A stretch of 64,000 nt of DNA, taken from assembly GCA_905479985.1 (NCBI GenBank), contig CAJQOM010000035.1, positions 57,168-121,167 on the forward strand. Direction: 5' to 3'. The position numbers and the translations under genes are program-made. Shown here piece after piece: positions 29,016-39,251 of the stretch. This DNA is from an uncultured Gammaproteobacteria bacterium. GTDB taxonomy: Bacteria > Pseudomonadota > Gammaproteobacteria > Nitrosococcales > Methylophagaceae. Below the pieces are notes generated by a model. It had not been told where the DNA came from. It did not search any database and saw only the letters and a list, made by a program, of their open reading frames with translations. The first letter of the stretch is position 1; every line of letters starts with the position of its first letter.

Positions 29016-30425
29016 TTACACGCTGTAATACATATCAAATTCAGCGGGATGTGTTTCCATACGCAAGCGTGTGACTTCTTCCATTTTCAATTCAATAAAA
29101 GCATCGATCATGTCATCAGTAAATACACCACCTTCTTTTAGGAAGTCGCGATCTTCACTTAATGCATCTAGTGCTTGATCTAAAGAGTAGCAAACTTGTG
29201 GAATTGCTGCTGCTTCTTCCGGTGGTAAGTCATATAAATCCTTATCCATCGCATCGCCAGGGTGAATCTTGTTTTTAATCCCATCAAGGCCAGCCATCAA
29301 TAAAGCAGAGAACGCTAAATATGGATTCGCAGTAGAATCAGGGAAGCGCACTTCAATACGACGTCCTTTAGGATTGTTAACAAAAGGAATACGAATTGAC
29401 GCAGAACGGTTACGGGCAGAATAAGCCAACATAATCGGTGCTTCAAAACCTGGGACTAAACGCTTGTAACTGTTTGTAGATGAGTTGGTAAAGGCATTTA
29501 ATGCTTTAGCATGTTTAATGACACCACCGATGTAATACAAAGCGGTTTCTGATAAGCCACCATATTTATTACCTGAGAATAGATTTTCGCCGTCTTTAAA
29601 TATAGACATATGGACGTGCATACCATTACCGTTATCACCCACAAGTGGCTTAGGCATGAAAGTCGCTGTTTTACCGTAAGCATGTGCCACATTGTGAACA
29701 ACATATTTCAGTTGTTGTACTTCATCCGCTTTTTTCACTAACGTATTAAATCTTGTACCAATTTCACATTGGCCAGCCGTCGCCACTTCATGATGATGTA
29801 CTTCAGTGACTTGACCCATTTCTTCTAGTGTCAAACACATTGCAGAACGGACATCTTGTAATGAGTCGACTGGTGGTACAGGGAAATAGCCGCCTTTAAC
29901 ACCTGGGCGATGACCTTTGTTACCATCAGCAAATACTTTTTCAGTATTCCAAGCTGATTCATCTGAATCAATTTTGAAGAATGAACCTGCCATCGTGCTG
30001 CCCCAGCGGACATCATCAAGGACGAAAAACTCATTTTCAGGACCAAAATACGCTGCATCACCGATACCAGCTGCTTGCATATGTGCTTCTGCGCGATGTG
30101 CCACACTACGTGGATCACGTTCATAACCTTGCATCGTCGCTGGCTCAATAACGTCACAGCTAATAATTAAAGTATTGTCATCCATGAAAGGATCCATCAC
30201 TGCTGTCGTTGGATCTGGCATCAAGATCATGTCTGATTCATTAATCCCTTTCCAACCGGCTACTGATGACCCATCAAACATATTCCCTTCAACGAAGGTA
30301 TCTTCATCAATACTATGCGCAGGGTAAGAAACATGTTGTTCTTTACCGAGAGAATCAGTGAAACGGAAATCAACAAAGCTGACTTCCTCATCTTTAATCA
30401 TTTGAAGCACTTTTTCGACAGACAT
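29016..30425 (-). CDS. glnA: Glutamine synthetase, type I
   Basis: Condenses glutamate and ammonia to glutamine; central enzyme of nitrogen assimilation. The start at 30423-30425 gives [10 protein letters not shown] and 469 aa, the same length as E. coli GlnA, with GGAGAA upstream; a TTG five codons earlier overlaps that ribosome-binding site and is rejected. Signatures include [12 protein letters not shown], the [19 protein letters not shown]-site block and [13 protein letters not shown] [10 protein letters not shown]. The last holds the tyrosine (about 397) adenylylated in the family, so adenylylation control by GlnE is likely. Transcription appears to be from a sigma-54 promoter with NtrC enhancers. 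Confidence 0.98.
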   Translation of the reverse strand: MSVEKVLQMIKDEEVSFVDFRFTDSLGKEQHVSYPAHSIDEDTFVEGNMFDGSSVAGWKGINESDMILMPDPTTAVMDPFMDDNTLIISCDVIEPATMQGYERDPRSVAHRAEAHMQAAGIGDAAYFGPENEFFVLDDVRWGSTMAGSFFKIDSDESAWNTEKVFADGNKGHRPGVKGGYFPVPPVDSLQDVRSAMCLTLEEMGQVTEVHHHEVATAGQCEIGTRFNTLVKKADEVQQLKYVVHNVAHAYGKTATFMPKPLVGDNGNGMHVHMSIFKDGENLFSGNKYGGLSETALYYIGGVIKHAKALNAFTNSSTNSYKRLVPGFEAPIMLAYSARNRSASIRIPFVNNPKGRRIEVRFPDSTANPYLAFSALLMAGLDGIKNKIHPGDAMDKDLYDLPPEEAAAIPQVCYSLDQALDALSEDRDFLKEGGVFTDDMIDAFIELKMEEVTRLRMETHPAEFDMYYSV

Positions 30426-30490
30426 TAAACTTTTCTCCAATTTAAAAATTACTGTGAGTTGTGAGATAAAATCTCATTCTAAACTCCTAG

Positions 30491-30507
30491 AGCATAAAAT
30501 GAGCCAA
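30491..30507 (-). promoter_or_regulatory. Sigma-54 promoter of glnA
   Basis: The minus strand reads TTGGCTCATTTTATGCT: TTGGC at -24 and TGCT at -12 with GG and GC spaced exactly 12 bp. The transcript would start near 30480, 55 bp before the glnA ATG. Confidence 0.75.
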
Positions 30508-30557
30508 CTTTTTTCAAACATAAAATCAATTAGTTAGCGATACCACAGCTTAAATCC

Positions 30558-30572
30558 GCACCATTTTGGTGC
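30558..30572. promoter_or_regulatory. NtrC enhancer site of glnA
   Basis: GCACCA-TTT-TGGTGC is a perfect palindrome of the NtrC class, about 80-90 bp upstream of the predicted glnA start. A second, degenerate copy beginning GCACCATTG lies at 30589-30603, about two to three helical turns farther upstream and touching the stop of the TusA gene. Confidence 0.8.
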
Positions 30573-30602
30573 TTAACTTAGCTGGGGCGCACCATTGTTG
30601 AC

Positions 30603-30830
30603 CTAACTTTTCACTGCCACTGTGATGATAATCTCACCCTCTTTTTCTGCAGTTTCAATTACTTCATGACCGTGAATTCTGGCCCAAGCAGGTATATCAC
30701 TTAAGGCGCCAGGATCGGTACAAACGACATCTAATATATCACCAACTGATAATCCCTTGACCTTATTTTGTGTTTTAATCACGGGCATTGGGCATAACAT
30801 GCGTCGGGCATCTAACTCATGACGGCTCAT
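30603..30830 (-). CDS. TusA/SirA-family sulfurtransferase
   Basis: A 75-aa protein with the family signature C13-P-M-P (RRMLCPMPVIKTQ). The cysteine carries a persulfide for sulfur relay. I start at ATG 30828-30830, which overlaps the preceding stop as ATGA, rather than at a TTG three codons earlier. The overlap with a PP-loop thiolation-type gene suggests it delivers sulfur to that enzyme (inference). It could instead be the TusA of the general tRNA 2-thiouridine pathway, but no TusBCDE genes are present here. Confidence 0.88.
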   Translation of the reverse strand: MSRHELDARRMLCPMPVIKTQNKVKGLSVGDILDVVCTDPGALSDIPAWARIHGHEVIETAEKEGEIIITVAVKS

Positions 30831-31879
30831 ACATGCCAATCCTCTAACACTTGTTCCATCGATAATGGTGTGATGTGTAAATTTTGTACGGGTTGGCCCG
30901 GCACTGTAAATGTCATTTCCACTTCATCTGCATCACGCCCTTGTCCATAACGCGCAACGATACTCGCTGCGTGCTCATGATCTTCTGGTGTAATATCACC
31001 ATCAATTAATGCCAAGGGCCCATTGTGACTGACTGCTTGTATCGACATATATTGTTTACGATAACCTTCAAGATACTGACTTTCACCAGCATCGCGCGCA
31101 ATAATCAATTTATAGTCGCCTTTCGGTCTTAAATGTCGGCCAACTTTAAGCAGCATAATGTCATCCATTTCATAATCACGGCTGCCACGGCCTTTCCATA
31201 AATCAACAAGCTTATCTGAATAGTTTTTATCGGTTAAAAAGCAACAACCGCCAGCAGGCGACGCATAATCGGTAAAACCATATTTTGCTGCAAGTGCCAT
31301 TTGCGGCTTACGTCCCCGACCACTAAAATCAAATAGCTTTTTTCTATCGACCCAACCTTCTAGCTCAGGTTTAGTCGCTGGTAAATTTTTTGCACATAAC
31401 GGTCTGAGTAAAATATCATCGGCACCTGACTCTGCAGCCACGATCGGCATGGTTTTCTTACGTTGAGACATCGGTCTTTGACCTATGACTTCACCGGTAA
31501 TAATAAAATCAAACCCGTCTTCATGGTTTTCTTTTACCCACTCCACTGCTTTATTTACCATGAAAATCTTGCAATCAAGGCAAGGATTCATATTGGCGCC
31601 ATAGCCATGTTTTGGATTCAGTAAAACCTCTTTATAATCTTGTATTACATCGACGATATGCAATTTGATGCCTAATTGTTCTGCCACCCAAAGTGCATTG
31701 TTACGCTTTTCCTTTTCTTTATCTTGATTACGAATCGCATGGGTATGGCCTTCGACACAAAAGCCGGTGTAGAAATTAATACCTTCTACTTCGATGCCTT
31801 GTTCTTGCAATACCCGAACGGCAAGCATGGAATCTAAACCGCCAGAAATTAATGCAATTGCTTTATGTTGTTGTGCCAT
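30827..31879 (-). CDS. PP-loop ATPase of the MnmA/ThiI-like thiolation type
   Basis: A 350-aa protein with the PP-loop SGGLDS at residues 12-17 that adenylates a substrate, probably a tRNA base, before sulfur insertion. Four cysteines stand out: the C100-L-D-C103 pair after NP, and C212-C213 in AGGCCFL. They could carry a persulfide or an Fe-S cluster. The C-terminal third (after about 240) has a KVGRHLRP block. Proteins like this are often labelled MnmA-like but differ from true MnmA. The start is ATG 31877-31879, sharing one base with the tldD stop. The 3' end overlaps the TusA gene. The exact modified nucleoside is unknown. Confidence 0.75.
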   Translation of the reverse strand: MAQQHKAIALISGGLDSMLAVRVLQEQGIEVEGINFYTGFCVEGHTHAIRNQDKEKEKRNNALWVAEQLGIKLHIVDVIQDYKEVLLNPKHGYGANMNPCLDCKIFMVNKAVEWVKENHEDGFDFIITGEVIGQRPMSQRKKTMPIVAAESGADDILLRPLCAKNLPATKPELEGWVDRKKLFDFSGRGRKPQMALAAKYGFTDYASPAGGCCFLTDKNYSDKLVDLWKGRGSRDYEMDDIMLLKVGRHLRPKGDYKLIIARDAGESQYLEGYRKQYMSIQAVSHNGPLALIDGDITPEDHEHAASIVARYGQGRDADEVEMTFTVPGQPVQNLHITPLSMEQVLEDWHV

Positions 31880-33318
31880 TATGCCGTACCGCCTACTGTC
31901 AATCCTTCTATTTTCAATGTTGGCTGTCCTACGCCAACGGGTACGCTTTGGCCTTCTTTGCCACAATTACCAACGCCGGTATCTAAGGCTAAATCGTCGG
32001 CCACCATCGAAATACGACTCATGACCTCTGGCCCATTACCGATCAAGGTTGCACCCTTAACGGGTTGAGTCACTTTGCCATTTTCAATCAAATACACTTC
32101 GCTGGTTGAGAATACAAATTTACCGGATGTAATATCAACTTGTCCGCCGCCAAAATTGACCGCATAAATGCCGTTCTCAACTGACTCAATCACTTCTTCC
32201 GGCTTATGTTCACCCGGTAACATATAAGTGTTGGTCATTCTTGGCATCGGTAAATGGGCATATGATTCACGGCGGCCATTACCGGTACTCCGTGTGCCCA
32301 TTAAACGGGCATTGTGTTTATCTTGCATATAACCGGTTAATTTACCGTTTTCGATCAACGTGGTGTTTTCTGTCGGCACGCCTTCATCATCGACGGTTAA
32401 AGATCCTCGACGATCTTGTAATGTGCCATCATCGACAACAGTACACAGTGGTGATGCCACCATTTCGCCCATCTTGCCAGAAAATGCGGAGCTACCTTTA
32501 CGATTAAAGTCACCCTCCAAACCATGGCCAACCGCTTCGTGCAATAAAACACCAGGCCAGCCTGAAGCTAATACCACGGTCATATTTCCTGCCGGTGCAT
32601 CTATCGCTTCAAGATTAACTAAAGCCTGACGAACCGCTTCTTTGGCGTACTCGGTTGCCATGTCATTATCTTGGAAATAACGATAATCAAGGCGTCTACC
32701 GCCACCCGCACTGCCACGTTCACGTCGGCCTTTTGATTCAACAATGACACTGACACTCATTCTGATCAAGGGTCTAATATCAGTTGCTAAAGTGCCATCG
32801 CTGGCTGCGACTAAAATGGTATCTAATTCGCCCACTAAACTGGCACTGACCTGCGTCACACGTGTGTCAGCTGCTCTGGCCACTTGATCGGCTGTTTGTA
32901 ATAACGCTAATTTCTGTTCAACAGACAAACTGGCTAAGGGATCGTCACTGCCGTAAAAATGGGCACTTTGGGTCTTTTTCCAAGCTTGAACTGAACCATT
33001 GTCACCTTGACGAGAAATGGCTCTAGCTGCGTTTGCAGCACTGTGTAACGCCGGTAAGATCAAGTCATCGGAATAAGCAAAGCCGGTTTTCTCGCCACTA
33101 CAAGCACGTACACCAACACCTTGCTCAATATGGTAACCGCCATCTTTTATAATGCCATCTTCCAATACCCAGTTTTCTTGTCTGGACTGTTGAAAATATA
33201 AATCGGCATAGTCAACACCTTTGCCCATTGTCATGGCCAATGCGGCTTCAAGGTCCGCTTCTGTTAAGCCTGCGGGAGCAAGTAGCTGCTGATGGACTTG
33301 TTGATAGGAGTCGGTCAT
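31879..33318 (-). CDS. tldD: Metalloprotease TldD
   Basis: Catalytic subunit of the TldD/TldE protease, which processes unfolded peptides and, in some species, microcin- or RiPP-type precursors. The 479-aa protein has the family zinc motif HEAVGHG (HExxxH, 260-265) followed by [12 protein letters not shown], and the late [15 protein letters not shown] block. TldE (PmbA) is not in this window. The gene follows yhdP, as in the E. coli rng-yhdP-tldD order, and is coupled by a 1-bp overlap to the PP-loop gene. Confidence 0.96.
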   Translation of the reverse strand: MTDSYQQVHQQLLAPAGLTEADLEAALAMTMGKGVDYADLYFQQSRQENWVLEDGIIKDGGYHIEQGVGVRACSGEKTGFAYSDDLILPALHSAANAARAISRQGDNGSVQAWKKTQSAHFYGSDDPLASLSVEQKLALLQTADQVARAADTRVTQVSASLVGELDTILVAASDGTLATDIRPLIRMSVSVIVESKGRRERGSAGGGRRLDYRYFQDNDMATEYAKEAVRQALVNLEAIDAPAGNMTVVLASGWPGVLLHEAVGHGLEGDFNRKGSSAFSGKMGEMVASPLCTVVDDGTLQDRRGSLTVDDEGVPTENTTLIENGKLTGYMQDKHNARLMGTRSTGNGRRESYAHLPMPRMTNTYMLPGEHKPEEVIESVENGIYAVNFGGGQVDITSGKFVFSTSEVYLIENGKVTQPVKGATLIGNGPEVMSRISMVADDLALDTGVGNCGKEGQSVPVGVGQPTLKIEGLTVGGTA

Positions 33319-33386
33319 GAATTCATCTTAAATAAACGTCTATAAGGCGTAAGATCATACCAGAATTGGCGTTGGAACTCTTGTGG

Positions 33387-36300
33387 TCATCGTTTAGGCA
33401 GTGCGAGTCCGACCGTTTGGAGCTGCGGATCCTGCCAACTGCCTGTTAAGGTGTAGTTATAACTGACCAAATTAACAATATTTTTATCAAATAATTTACC
33501 CGCTAATTTATCTGCTAATAGGATAGCTGTGCCGACACCTAAACCAATTGGCCCACCTGCAACAGCACCCGCTAGCGGTAAAGTCGATGACACATTCGGT
33601 GTCACTTTGACTGTTTGATTATAATCTTGCTTGACGAGATCAACCGGCCCTTTAATCTCAATTTCTGCTGCTTCGCTTTTGAGTTTCAGATTATTCGTCA
33701 CTGCTTTGCCATTGGCAATGGCGAAGTTCCCTCTGATTGATTTAAAACTCATCCCCTTACCAAATAACTCATTGAAATCTAATGCTAACCGTCTAGGAAT
33801 TGCTGTGATACTCATCAGGCCAAACACCCGACCCGCTGCACCCGGTTCAACTTCATTCAATTTACCCTTTTTCAACTTAAAGCCTAAGTTGCCGTTTAAG
33901 GTCTGTGCTGATAGCGCCAATGGCGCATCAAGCCACGACAAGCTAATATCCAGCTTAGATTCCTTCGCTTCAATGGCCGCTTGATAGCCAAACTTATTTA
34001 ATAACCCTGCAAAATCACTGCTCTCGGCTCGTATCGAAAATTCCGTTTTATCGCCTGTTGCCAGTTTTGACCAACGACCTTTGGTGATAGCAGCCTGATA
34101 TACGGGTGAGCTTAATTGGCCTTGCTCGATCACCCATGCATTATTCTCGATACGTGACGCGAGTTTAAAGTTACCTAACGATTTTCCATCAACGGATAAA
34201 TCCGCAATCTCCATTGTCATTGCGGGCCATAAGGTTGTTTGTTTTGCGCTTGCATTAGCCGACGCTTCTGGCAGTGCTAACGCTAATTTAGTTAAATCAA
34301 TCTTCAGTCTATTACTGTTCGAAATGACTTCTGGTATCGCTATTGTGCCCACAATTTGCGGACTGTTGATACTTGCCTGCCAGGTGTTATTGCGTTGCTG
34401 CGTTGTTAATTTAACGGCTGAAAACTGTTGATCCAAGCCAATTAACTTATCAGTGGCTAACGTTAACTTTGTCACATCCGATAACGCTGAATCGCCTTGT
34501 AGTTTGCTTTGTGCTATCCACGTTAACCAGTTATCGATGTTGAACTCTGGCAATGACGCATCAACAAAGAAAGCATTATTTTGTGAATTCGGTGTCAAGA
34601 TCAGATTCACCTGATTGTCATAGCTCAAATTGTAATTTGGTTGTTTGGCACTTTGATTAAAAACCGCTTTGATTTTTTTGCTCTGATTGACAGATTTCTC
34701 AAACGGCTCAGGCAAGGTTACGGCCATGCCTTTTAAGTCAGACCTCAATGTGACATCTGTGTAAAAGTCACCAATACCGCGTTCTGACACTAATACTTCT
34801 AGCTGGTACGGCGTGTTGCCTTTAATAAAGTCTGGCACTTGTTGCGGCCATGTTTGTCGTAGCTGTTGGCTTGAGATCGTCCCATTCGCCATTATCACAG
34901 TCGCCTTATTTTTTGGAAATACAGCCACATCGACGGCTTGATTTAAAAACTGGCCTTTGAGGTTATTGGCTGTCACACCATTATTATCGAAGTCAAGGCG
35001 ACCTCGCACGCGTTTAACAGCCAACTCAGGCATGGTTTTTTTATACAAATGGCTACTCAAGAAACTGACATTGCCCGCGACTATGGTACCATCGGGGTTG
35101 GCTAAGGGCACCATTAAGGTCAGATTAATATTGCTTGCGCCTTTAGCTGACACGGCCTTGGCAACAGAACCAAACCGTTCTTTAAGCGGGCTATTTCGTA
35201 AAAAATTAAGCGCCTTTTGTGTTGTACCGGCAAGTCCGCCTGTCACGGTTAATATTGGCTCGTCTTCAATCAGTTTTTCGATATCGACATTGACATCTTT
35301 AAAGGCAAATCCGGCAATTGTCCCTTGCTGACTTTGGATATTTAAATTATTGCCTTGTCCTGTTACCTTACCTGTAACGTCGAATAGGTCTGGCCAATGA
35401 TCGGCATAATGTAATTGCGCCCCTTCCACGTCGAGCGCCATATTAAATTCGCCCCGCTTTTTATCTTGTTGGCTTTCATAAGGAAAAGCAGCTAAATCGC
35501 CTTTTAAATGAATCTCGCCATGTTTAATTTGACCTGCCAGGAATGCTTTTCTTGCCCATTGTTTGAAATCATGACTTAATATTTTTTCAGGAAAATAAGC
35601 TTTCCAGCGAGCAACAGCAACCTTACCCATGGTTAATGCAAGATCACTCACCACTTTGCCTTCGGCATTTTGGGCAATTTCGCCGTTTAACAATAACGTT
35701 AAGTCTGCGTTCCGAATATTAAGGTTATTACTTTGTATTCGCCATTGCTGATCTGGCATAAGTTGTAAGGCTACTTTACCCGTTATGGTATCGAAGAAAA
35801 CCGGATCTTTTAACCAGGTTGCAGGGGAAATTGTTACTTGCTGACTGGCAAGTTCAATATGGGCAGTTTGGTCTGCCATCTCGACGCTGACATTAACATT
35901 ATCAATACCGGGATAATCTTGCCATGCTGATAATTCACCATCAATCAACTGAAAATCAGCAATACTCAATCCTAACGTTGGTTCATAGCTAAATTGATAG
36001 TTTTTCAGATCACCTTTCGGTCTTTGGGCCAAAACTTGTTCAGGTAACGCATCAGATAAACTCGCAATCTCAAGCACGTCTTCAATACGAATGAAATCGC
36101 CCTTGCCAACCACTTTTTCACCTTCCTGCGTTAAGGTCAGTGATGATTTAGGCCAAACTGTGTCATTAATATCGATCTGTAATTCATTGACCGCCAAGCT
36201 CCAACTTTGTTGATGTTGTTGCCAATCAAACTGGCCCAATAACTGTTCAATTATGACCGGTGGCAGGTGGTCTTTATTTTGTTCATTGGCCAGCTGACCA

Positions 36301-37148
36301 TTCCTTAAGTCTAATGCCAGTTGCACCCTATTTAGCCGCTCGCCAATGCCTTTTCCTTTCAGTGCAGCATCGACACGGCCTTGCTTTATCACCACATTTT
36401 GATAGACCAAATCATTCTGCAACGGTGACAGTTGGAGATCATTGACGTCAACCGTCCATTGCCATGTCGTCAATTCGGGCTGCTGTTCATTTAACAACCA
36501 GTTGGCAGTAAATTGAACTCGCTCTCCCAATGACGCTGGTAATTTAATATCACCATTGGACTCCCATTTGTTTAATTGATGTTGGATAACAGCATTATCA
36601 ACATGATAGCGACCGGTTAAGAACGTCTTTTGTTGATCAGTAAAGTCGATGGTAATGGATTTTAAGTGGACGCTATTTAACGCATTCGACCTGACGATTA
36701 ATTCGGCAAATAATGGCGTCGAATCACTTTGTTGATTTAAACCTTGTAGCGCAATATTCCCAGCACTATCACGTCTGACGCCGATCTTTAAACCCGTTAA
36801 TGTAATGCCATCTAATCTCAAATCAGCATAGCGAATGCTGTCGTAAAGATCTAAATCAAGGTGCAACTTCTCTAAGGTGAGTAGTTGCGTTGTGTCATCT
36901 TCGGCTAAGACTTTCACTGTCGCGAGTTCGAGTTTGGGTGATAAATTGACCCACGTCAGTTTGGCTTGATTAATTTCAACTTGATGACCTAATTTGTCAC
37001 TCACCCAATCTGCTATCGCATCTTGCTGTTGATTAACCACACCCGACAGCCAATAAAAACCCGCTCCTAGTAGCAAAAGGAACAAAAGCAAAATGAGGTA
37101 AAACGGTTTAACCCTACCGCGCTGGTATTGTTGTGTTGTCATACTCAT
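33387..37148 (-). CDS. yhdP: YhdP, AsmA-like phospholipid transport protein
   Basis: A 1253-aa envelope protein of the DUF3971/AsmA-like family. It has one N-terminal membrane helix (about residues 15-34), then a very long repetitive beta-rich region. The C-terminal block GRVFGLMSITAIPRRLALDFNELFGKG and following residues are the conserved family end. YhdP, TamB and YdbH are thought to form periplasm-spanning bridges that move phospholipids to the outer membrane. Length matches E. coli YhdP (about 1266 aa). It lies between rng and tldD in conserved order. Confidence 0.93.
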   Translation of the reverse strand: MSMTTQQYQRGRVKPFYLILLLFLLLLGAGFYWLSGVVNQQQDAIADWVSDKLGHQVEINQAKLTWVNLSPKLELATVKVLAEDDTTQLLTLEKLHLDLDLYDSIRYADLRLDGITLTGLKIGVRRDSAGNIALQGLNQQSDSTPLFAELIVRSNALNSVHLKSITIDFTDQQKTFLTGRYHVDNAVIQHQLNKWESNGDIKLPASLGERVQFTANWLLNEQQPELTTWQWTVDVNDLQLSPLQNDLVYQNVVIKQGRVDAALKGKGIGERLNRVQLALDLRNGQLANEQNKDHLPPVIIEQLLGQFDWQQHQQSWSLAVNELQIDINDTVWPKSSLTLTQEGEKVVGKGDFIRIEDVLEIASLSDALPEQVLAQRPKGDLKNYQFSYEPTLGLSIADFQLIDGELSAWQDYPGIDNVNVSVEMADQTAHIELASQQVTISPATWLKDPVFFDTITGKVALQLMPDQQWRIQSNNLNIRNADLTLLLNGEIAQNAEGKVVSDLALTMGKVAVARWKAYFPEKILSHDFKQWARKAFLAGQIKHGEIHLKGDLAAFPYESQQDKKRGEFNMALDVEGAQLHYADHWPDLFDVTGKVTGQGNNLNIQSQQGTIAGFAFKDVNVDIEKLIEDEPILTVTGGLAGTTQKALNFLRNSPLKERFGSVAKAVSAKGASNINLTLMVPLANPDGTIVAGNVSFLSSHLYKKTMPELAVKRVRGRLDFDNNGVTANNLKGQFLNQAVDVAVFPKNKATVIMANGTISSQQLRQTWPQQVPDFIKGNTPYQLEVLVSERGIGDFYTDVTLRSDLKGMAVTLPEPFEKSVNQSKKIKAVFNQSAKQPNYNLSYDNQVNLILTPNSQNNAFFVDASLPEFNIDNWLTWIAQSKLQGDSALSDVTKLTLATDKLIGLDQQFSAVKLTTQQRNNTWQASINSPQIVGTIAIPEVISNSNRLKIDLTKLALALPEASANASAKQTTLWPAMTMEIADLSVDGKSLGNFKLASRIENNAWVIEQGQLSSPVYQAAITKGRWSKLATGDKTEFSIRAESSDFAGLLNKFGYQAAIEAKESKLDISLSWLDAPLALSAQTLNGNLGFKLKKGKLNEVEPGAAGRVFGLMSITAIPRRLALDFNELFGKGMSFKSIRGNFAIANGKAVTNNLKLKSEAAEIEIKGPVDLVKQDYNQTVKVTPNVSSTLPLAGAVAGGPIGLGVGTAILLADKLAGKLFDKNIVNLVSYNYTLTGSWQDPQLQTVGLALPKR

Positions 37149-37201
37149 AAAGCAGAGTAAGCCAGAAGTAAAATTAAAGTATCTCTCATCCGTGATGAAC
37201 C

Positions 37202-38671
37202 TTACATTAATACAACGTTAAATTGCTCACGACCGTATTGAAACTCAGCTTGAAACGCAATCGGCCGGCTAATAAACTGCTCTAGCTCGGCGACATAGGT
37301 TGAGTCTTCATCATTAAGGCGATCGATGACATCTTGTGATGCGAGCACTAGAAACTGGCTGGTTTCGTATTGCTTGGCTTCCCGCAATATTTCGCGAAAA
37401 ATTTCATAACACACTGTTTCAATACTTTTGGCATAGCCTTTACCGTCACAAGCAGGACAAGGTTCACACAATACATGGCCGAGACTTTCACGACTTCTTT
37501 TTCGCGTCATCTCAATCAAACCCAGTTCGGACACAGCACAAATATTATGTCTTGCCCTGTCCGTTAGCATTGCTTTTTCTAATGTCTGTAAAACTTGGTC
37601 TCGGTGATCAAGCTCTTCCATATCAATAAAGTCGAGAATGATAATACCGCCCAAGTTACGTACCCGTAATTGTCTTGCAATGGCATTTGCCGCTTCTAAA
37701 TTGGTTTTAAAAATTGTTTCTTCTAGATTTTTATGGCCCACAAAGCCACCGGTATTCACATCAACTGTTGTCATCGCTTCTGTCTGATCAAAGATCAGGT
37801 ACCCGCCAGACTTCAATGGCACTTTACGTTCTAAGGCATTTTGAATTTCTTGTTCGACACTGAACAAATCGAATAAGGGTGCGCCTTCCTTATAATGCTC
37901 GATTCTTGAGGCACATTCAGGCATAAACCCTTCGGCAAACTTTAACGCTTTGTCATAGGTTTCTTTAGAGTCAATGCGTATTTTCTCTACTTCTGGTGAA
38001 AATAAATCTCTTAAAGATCTGAGCGCTAAAGGTAGATCTTCATACAAGGCATTACCCGTTTTTATCGCCGCTTTGCGATCCATCAATTTTGTCCAAAGGC
38101 GGTGCAAAAACTGTAAATCTGATGTTAATTCTATCTCTGTGACCCCTTCTGCTGCTGTTCTTAAAATATAACCGCCTGTATCGGCATCATCTAGCTGGGC
38201 TATTAGGGCACGCTTAAGTCGATCTCGCTCAAGTTCATCTTCAATTTTTAATGATACACCGACGCCTTGCGTATCCGGCATATACACCAAGTAACGTGAC
38301 GATATCGATAGCTGTGTCGTTAGTCGCGCCCCTTTGGTCCCCATCGGGTCTTTAATCACTTGGACGATGATTTCTTGCCCTTCTCTTAATAGAGAAGAAA
38401 TCGGTGGTACTTCTGTTTCTTGTAAATCACCGGTATGACCACCAGGAATCGAAATATCTGAGGCATGTAAAAAAGCGGCTCGGGCCAGACCTATTTCAAC
38501 AAAAGCTGCCTGCATACCGGGTAATACACGGCACACCTTGCCTTTGTAGATATTGCCGACTAAACCGCGATATTCAGTGCGTTCAATAAACACTTCTTGC
38601 AATAAACCATTATTAACGACAACGGCGCGCGTTTCGCTGGGTGTGACATTAATTAAGATTTCACTGCTCAT
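37202..38671 (-). CDS. rng: Ribonuclease G
   Basis: Endoribonuclease for 16S rRNA 5'-end maturation and mRNA turnover. The start at 38669-38671 gives 489 aa, the E. coli length (MSSEILINVTPSETRAVVV). The S1 domain contains GNIYKGKVCRVLPGMQAAFV. The catalytic DNase-I-like region has TVDVNTGGFVGH with its metal-binding aspartates, and the dimer zinc-link cysteines lie in CEPCPAC. It has no long C-terminal degradosome scaffold, which separates it from RNase E. It overlaps maf by 11 bp. Confidence 0.96.
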   Translation of the reverse strand: MSSEILINVTPSETRAVVVNNGLLQEVFIERTEYRGLVGNIYKGKVCRVLPGMQAAFVEIGLARAAFLHASDISIPGGHTGDLQETEVPPISSLLREGQEIIVQVIKDPMGTKGARLTTQLSISSRYLVYMPDTQGVGVSLKIEDELERDRLKRALIAQLDDADTGGYILRTAAEGVTEIELTSDLQFLHRLWTKLMDRKAAIKTGNALYEDLPLALRSLRDLFSPEVEKIRIDSKETYDKALKFAEGFMPECASRIEHYKEGAPLFDLFSVEQEIQNALERKVPLKSGGYLIFDQTEAMTTVDVNTGGFVGHKNLEETIFKTNLEAANAIARQLRVRNLGGIIILDFIDMEELDHRDQVLQTLEKAMLTDRARHNICAVSELGLIEMTRKRSRESLGHVLCEPCPACDGKGYAKSIETVCYEIFREILREAKQYETSQFLVLASQDVIDRLNDEDSTYVAELEQFISRPIAFQAEFQYGREQFNVVLM

Positions 38672-39251
38672 GCAAATGCGTTCCAATGTCGATTAATAAT
38701 GCAGTTGTTTCTCTTAGCGGTAAGCCCATGATGCCTGAGTAGCTACCTTCTATCTGTTCAATAAAACGGGCAGCGAGGCCTTGAACGGCATAAGCTCCTG
38801 CTTTATCTTCGCCTTCGCCAGTTGTAATATACCAATCCAACTCCGCTTCGGATATCGGTGCAAAAGTCACTTTGTTACAGCTCACCTTTGTTAAAACCTG
38901 CTTGTCATAAATAACTGAAACAGCGGTCAATACGTCATGTTGGCTATTCGATATGCGTTGTAACATAGACTTTGCATCCATTGCACTTTTTGGCTTTCCT
39001 AAGACATCATGTCCGATCACAACAGAGGTATCCGCGCCAATCACCGGACGTCGCTCACCTTGTCCCAATGATTGCCAGCCAGCCTGTGCTTTTGCTGTCG
39101 CAATACGTTGGACATAATCTAAGGGTGATTCACCAGCTAATCGGCTTTCATCAACGTCTAGCGTTAACTTATCAAATTCAACCCCTATTTGGGTGAGTAA
39201 TTCACGCCGCCTAGGCGAACCAGAAGCGAGATAAACTTTTGGTAAATTCAT
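38661..39251 (-). CDS. maf: Maf-like nucleoside triphosphate pyrophosphatase
   Basis: House-cleaning enzyme that hydrolyses non-canonical nucleotides (dTTP/UTP-type in the YhdE branch). The start at 39249-39251 gives 196 aa with the family N-terminus VYLASGSPRRRELL. The ADTSVVIGHDVLGKP block holds the catalytic residues, and EGSYSGIMGLPL follows late. Its ATG overlaps the rlmH stop as ATGA and its end overlaps rng. In E. coli maf-rng follow mreBCD; here they follow rlmH instead. Confidence 0.93.
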   Translation of the reverse strand: MNLPKVYLASGSPRRRELLTQIGVEFDKLTLDVDESRLAGESPLDYVQRIATAKAQAGWQSLGQGERRPVIGADTSVVIGHDVLGKPKSAMDAKSMLQRISNSQHDVLTAVSVIYDKQVLTKVSCNKVTFAPISEAELDWYITTGEGEDKAGAYAVQGLAARFIEQIEGSYSGIMGLPLRETTALLIDIGTHLHEQ

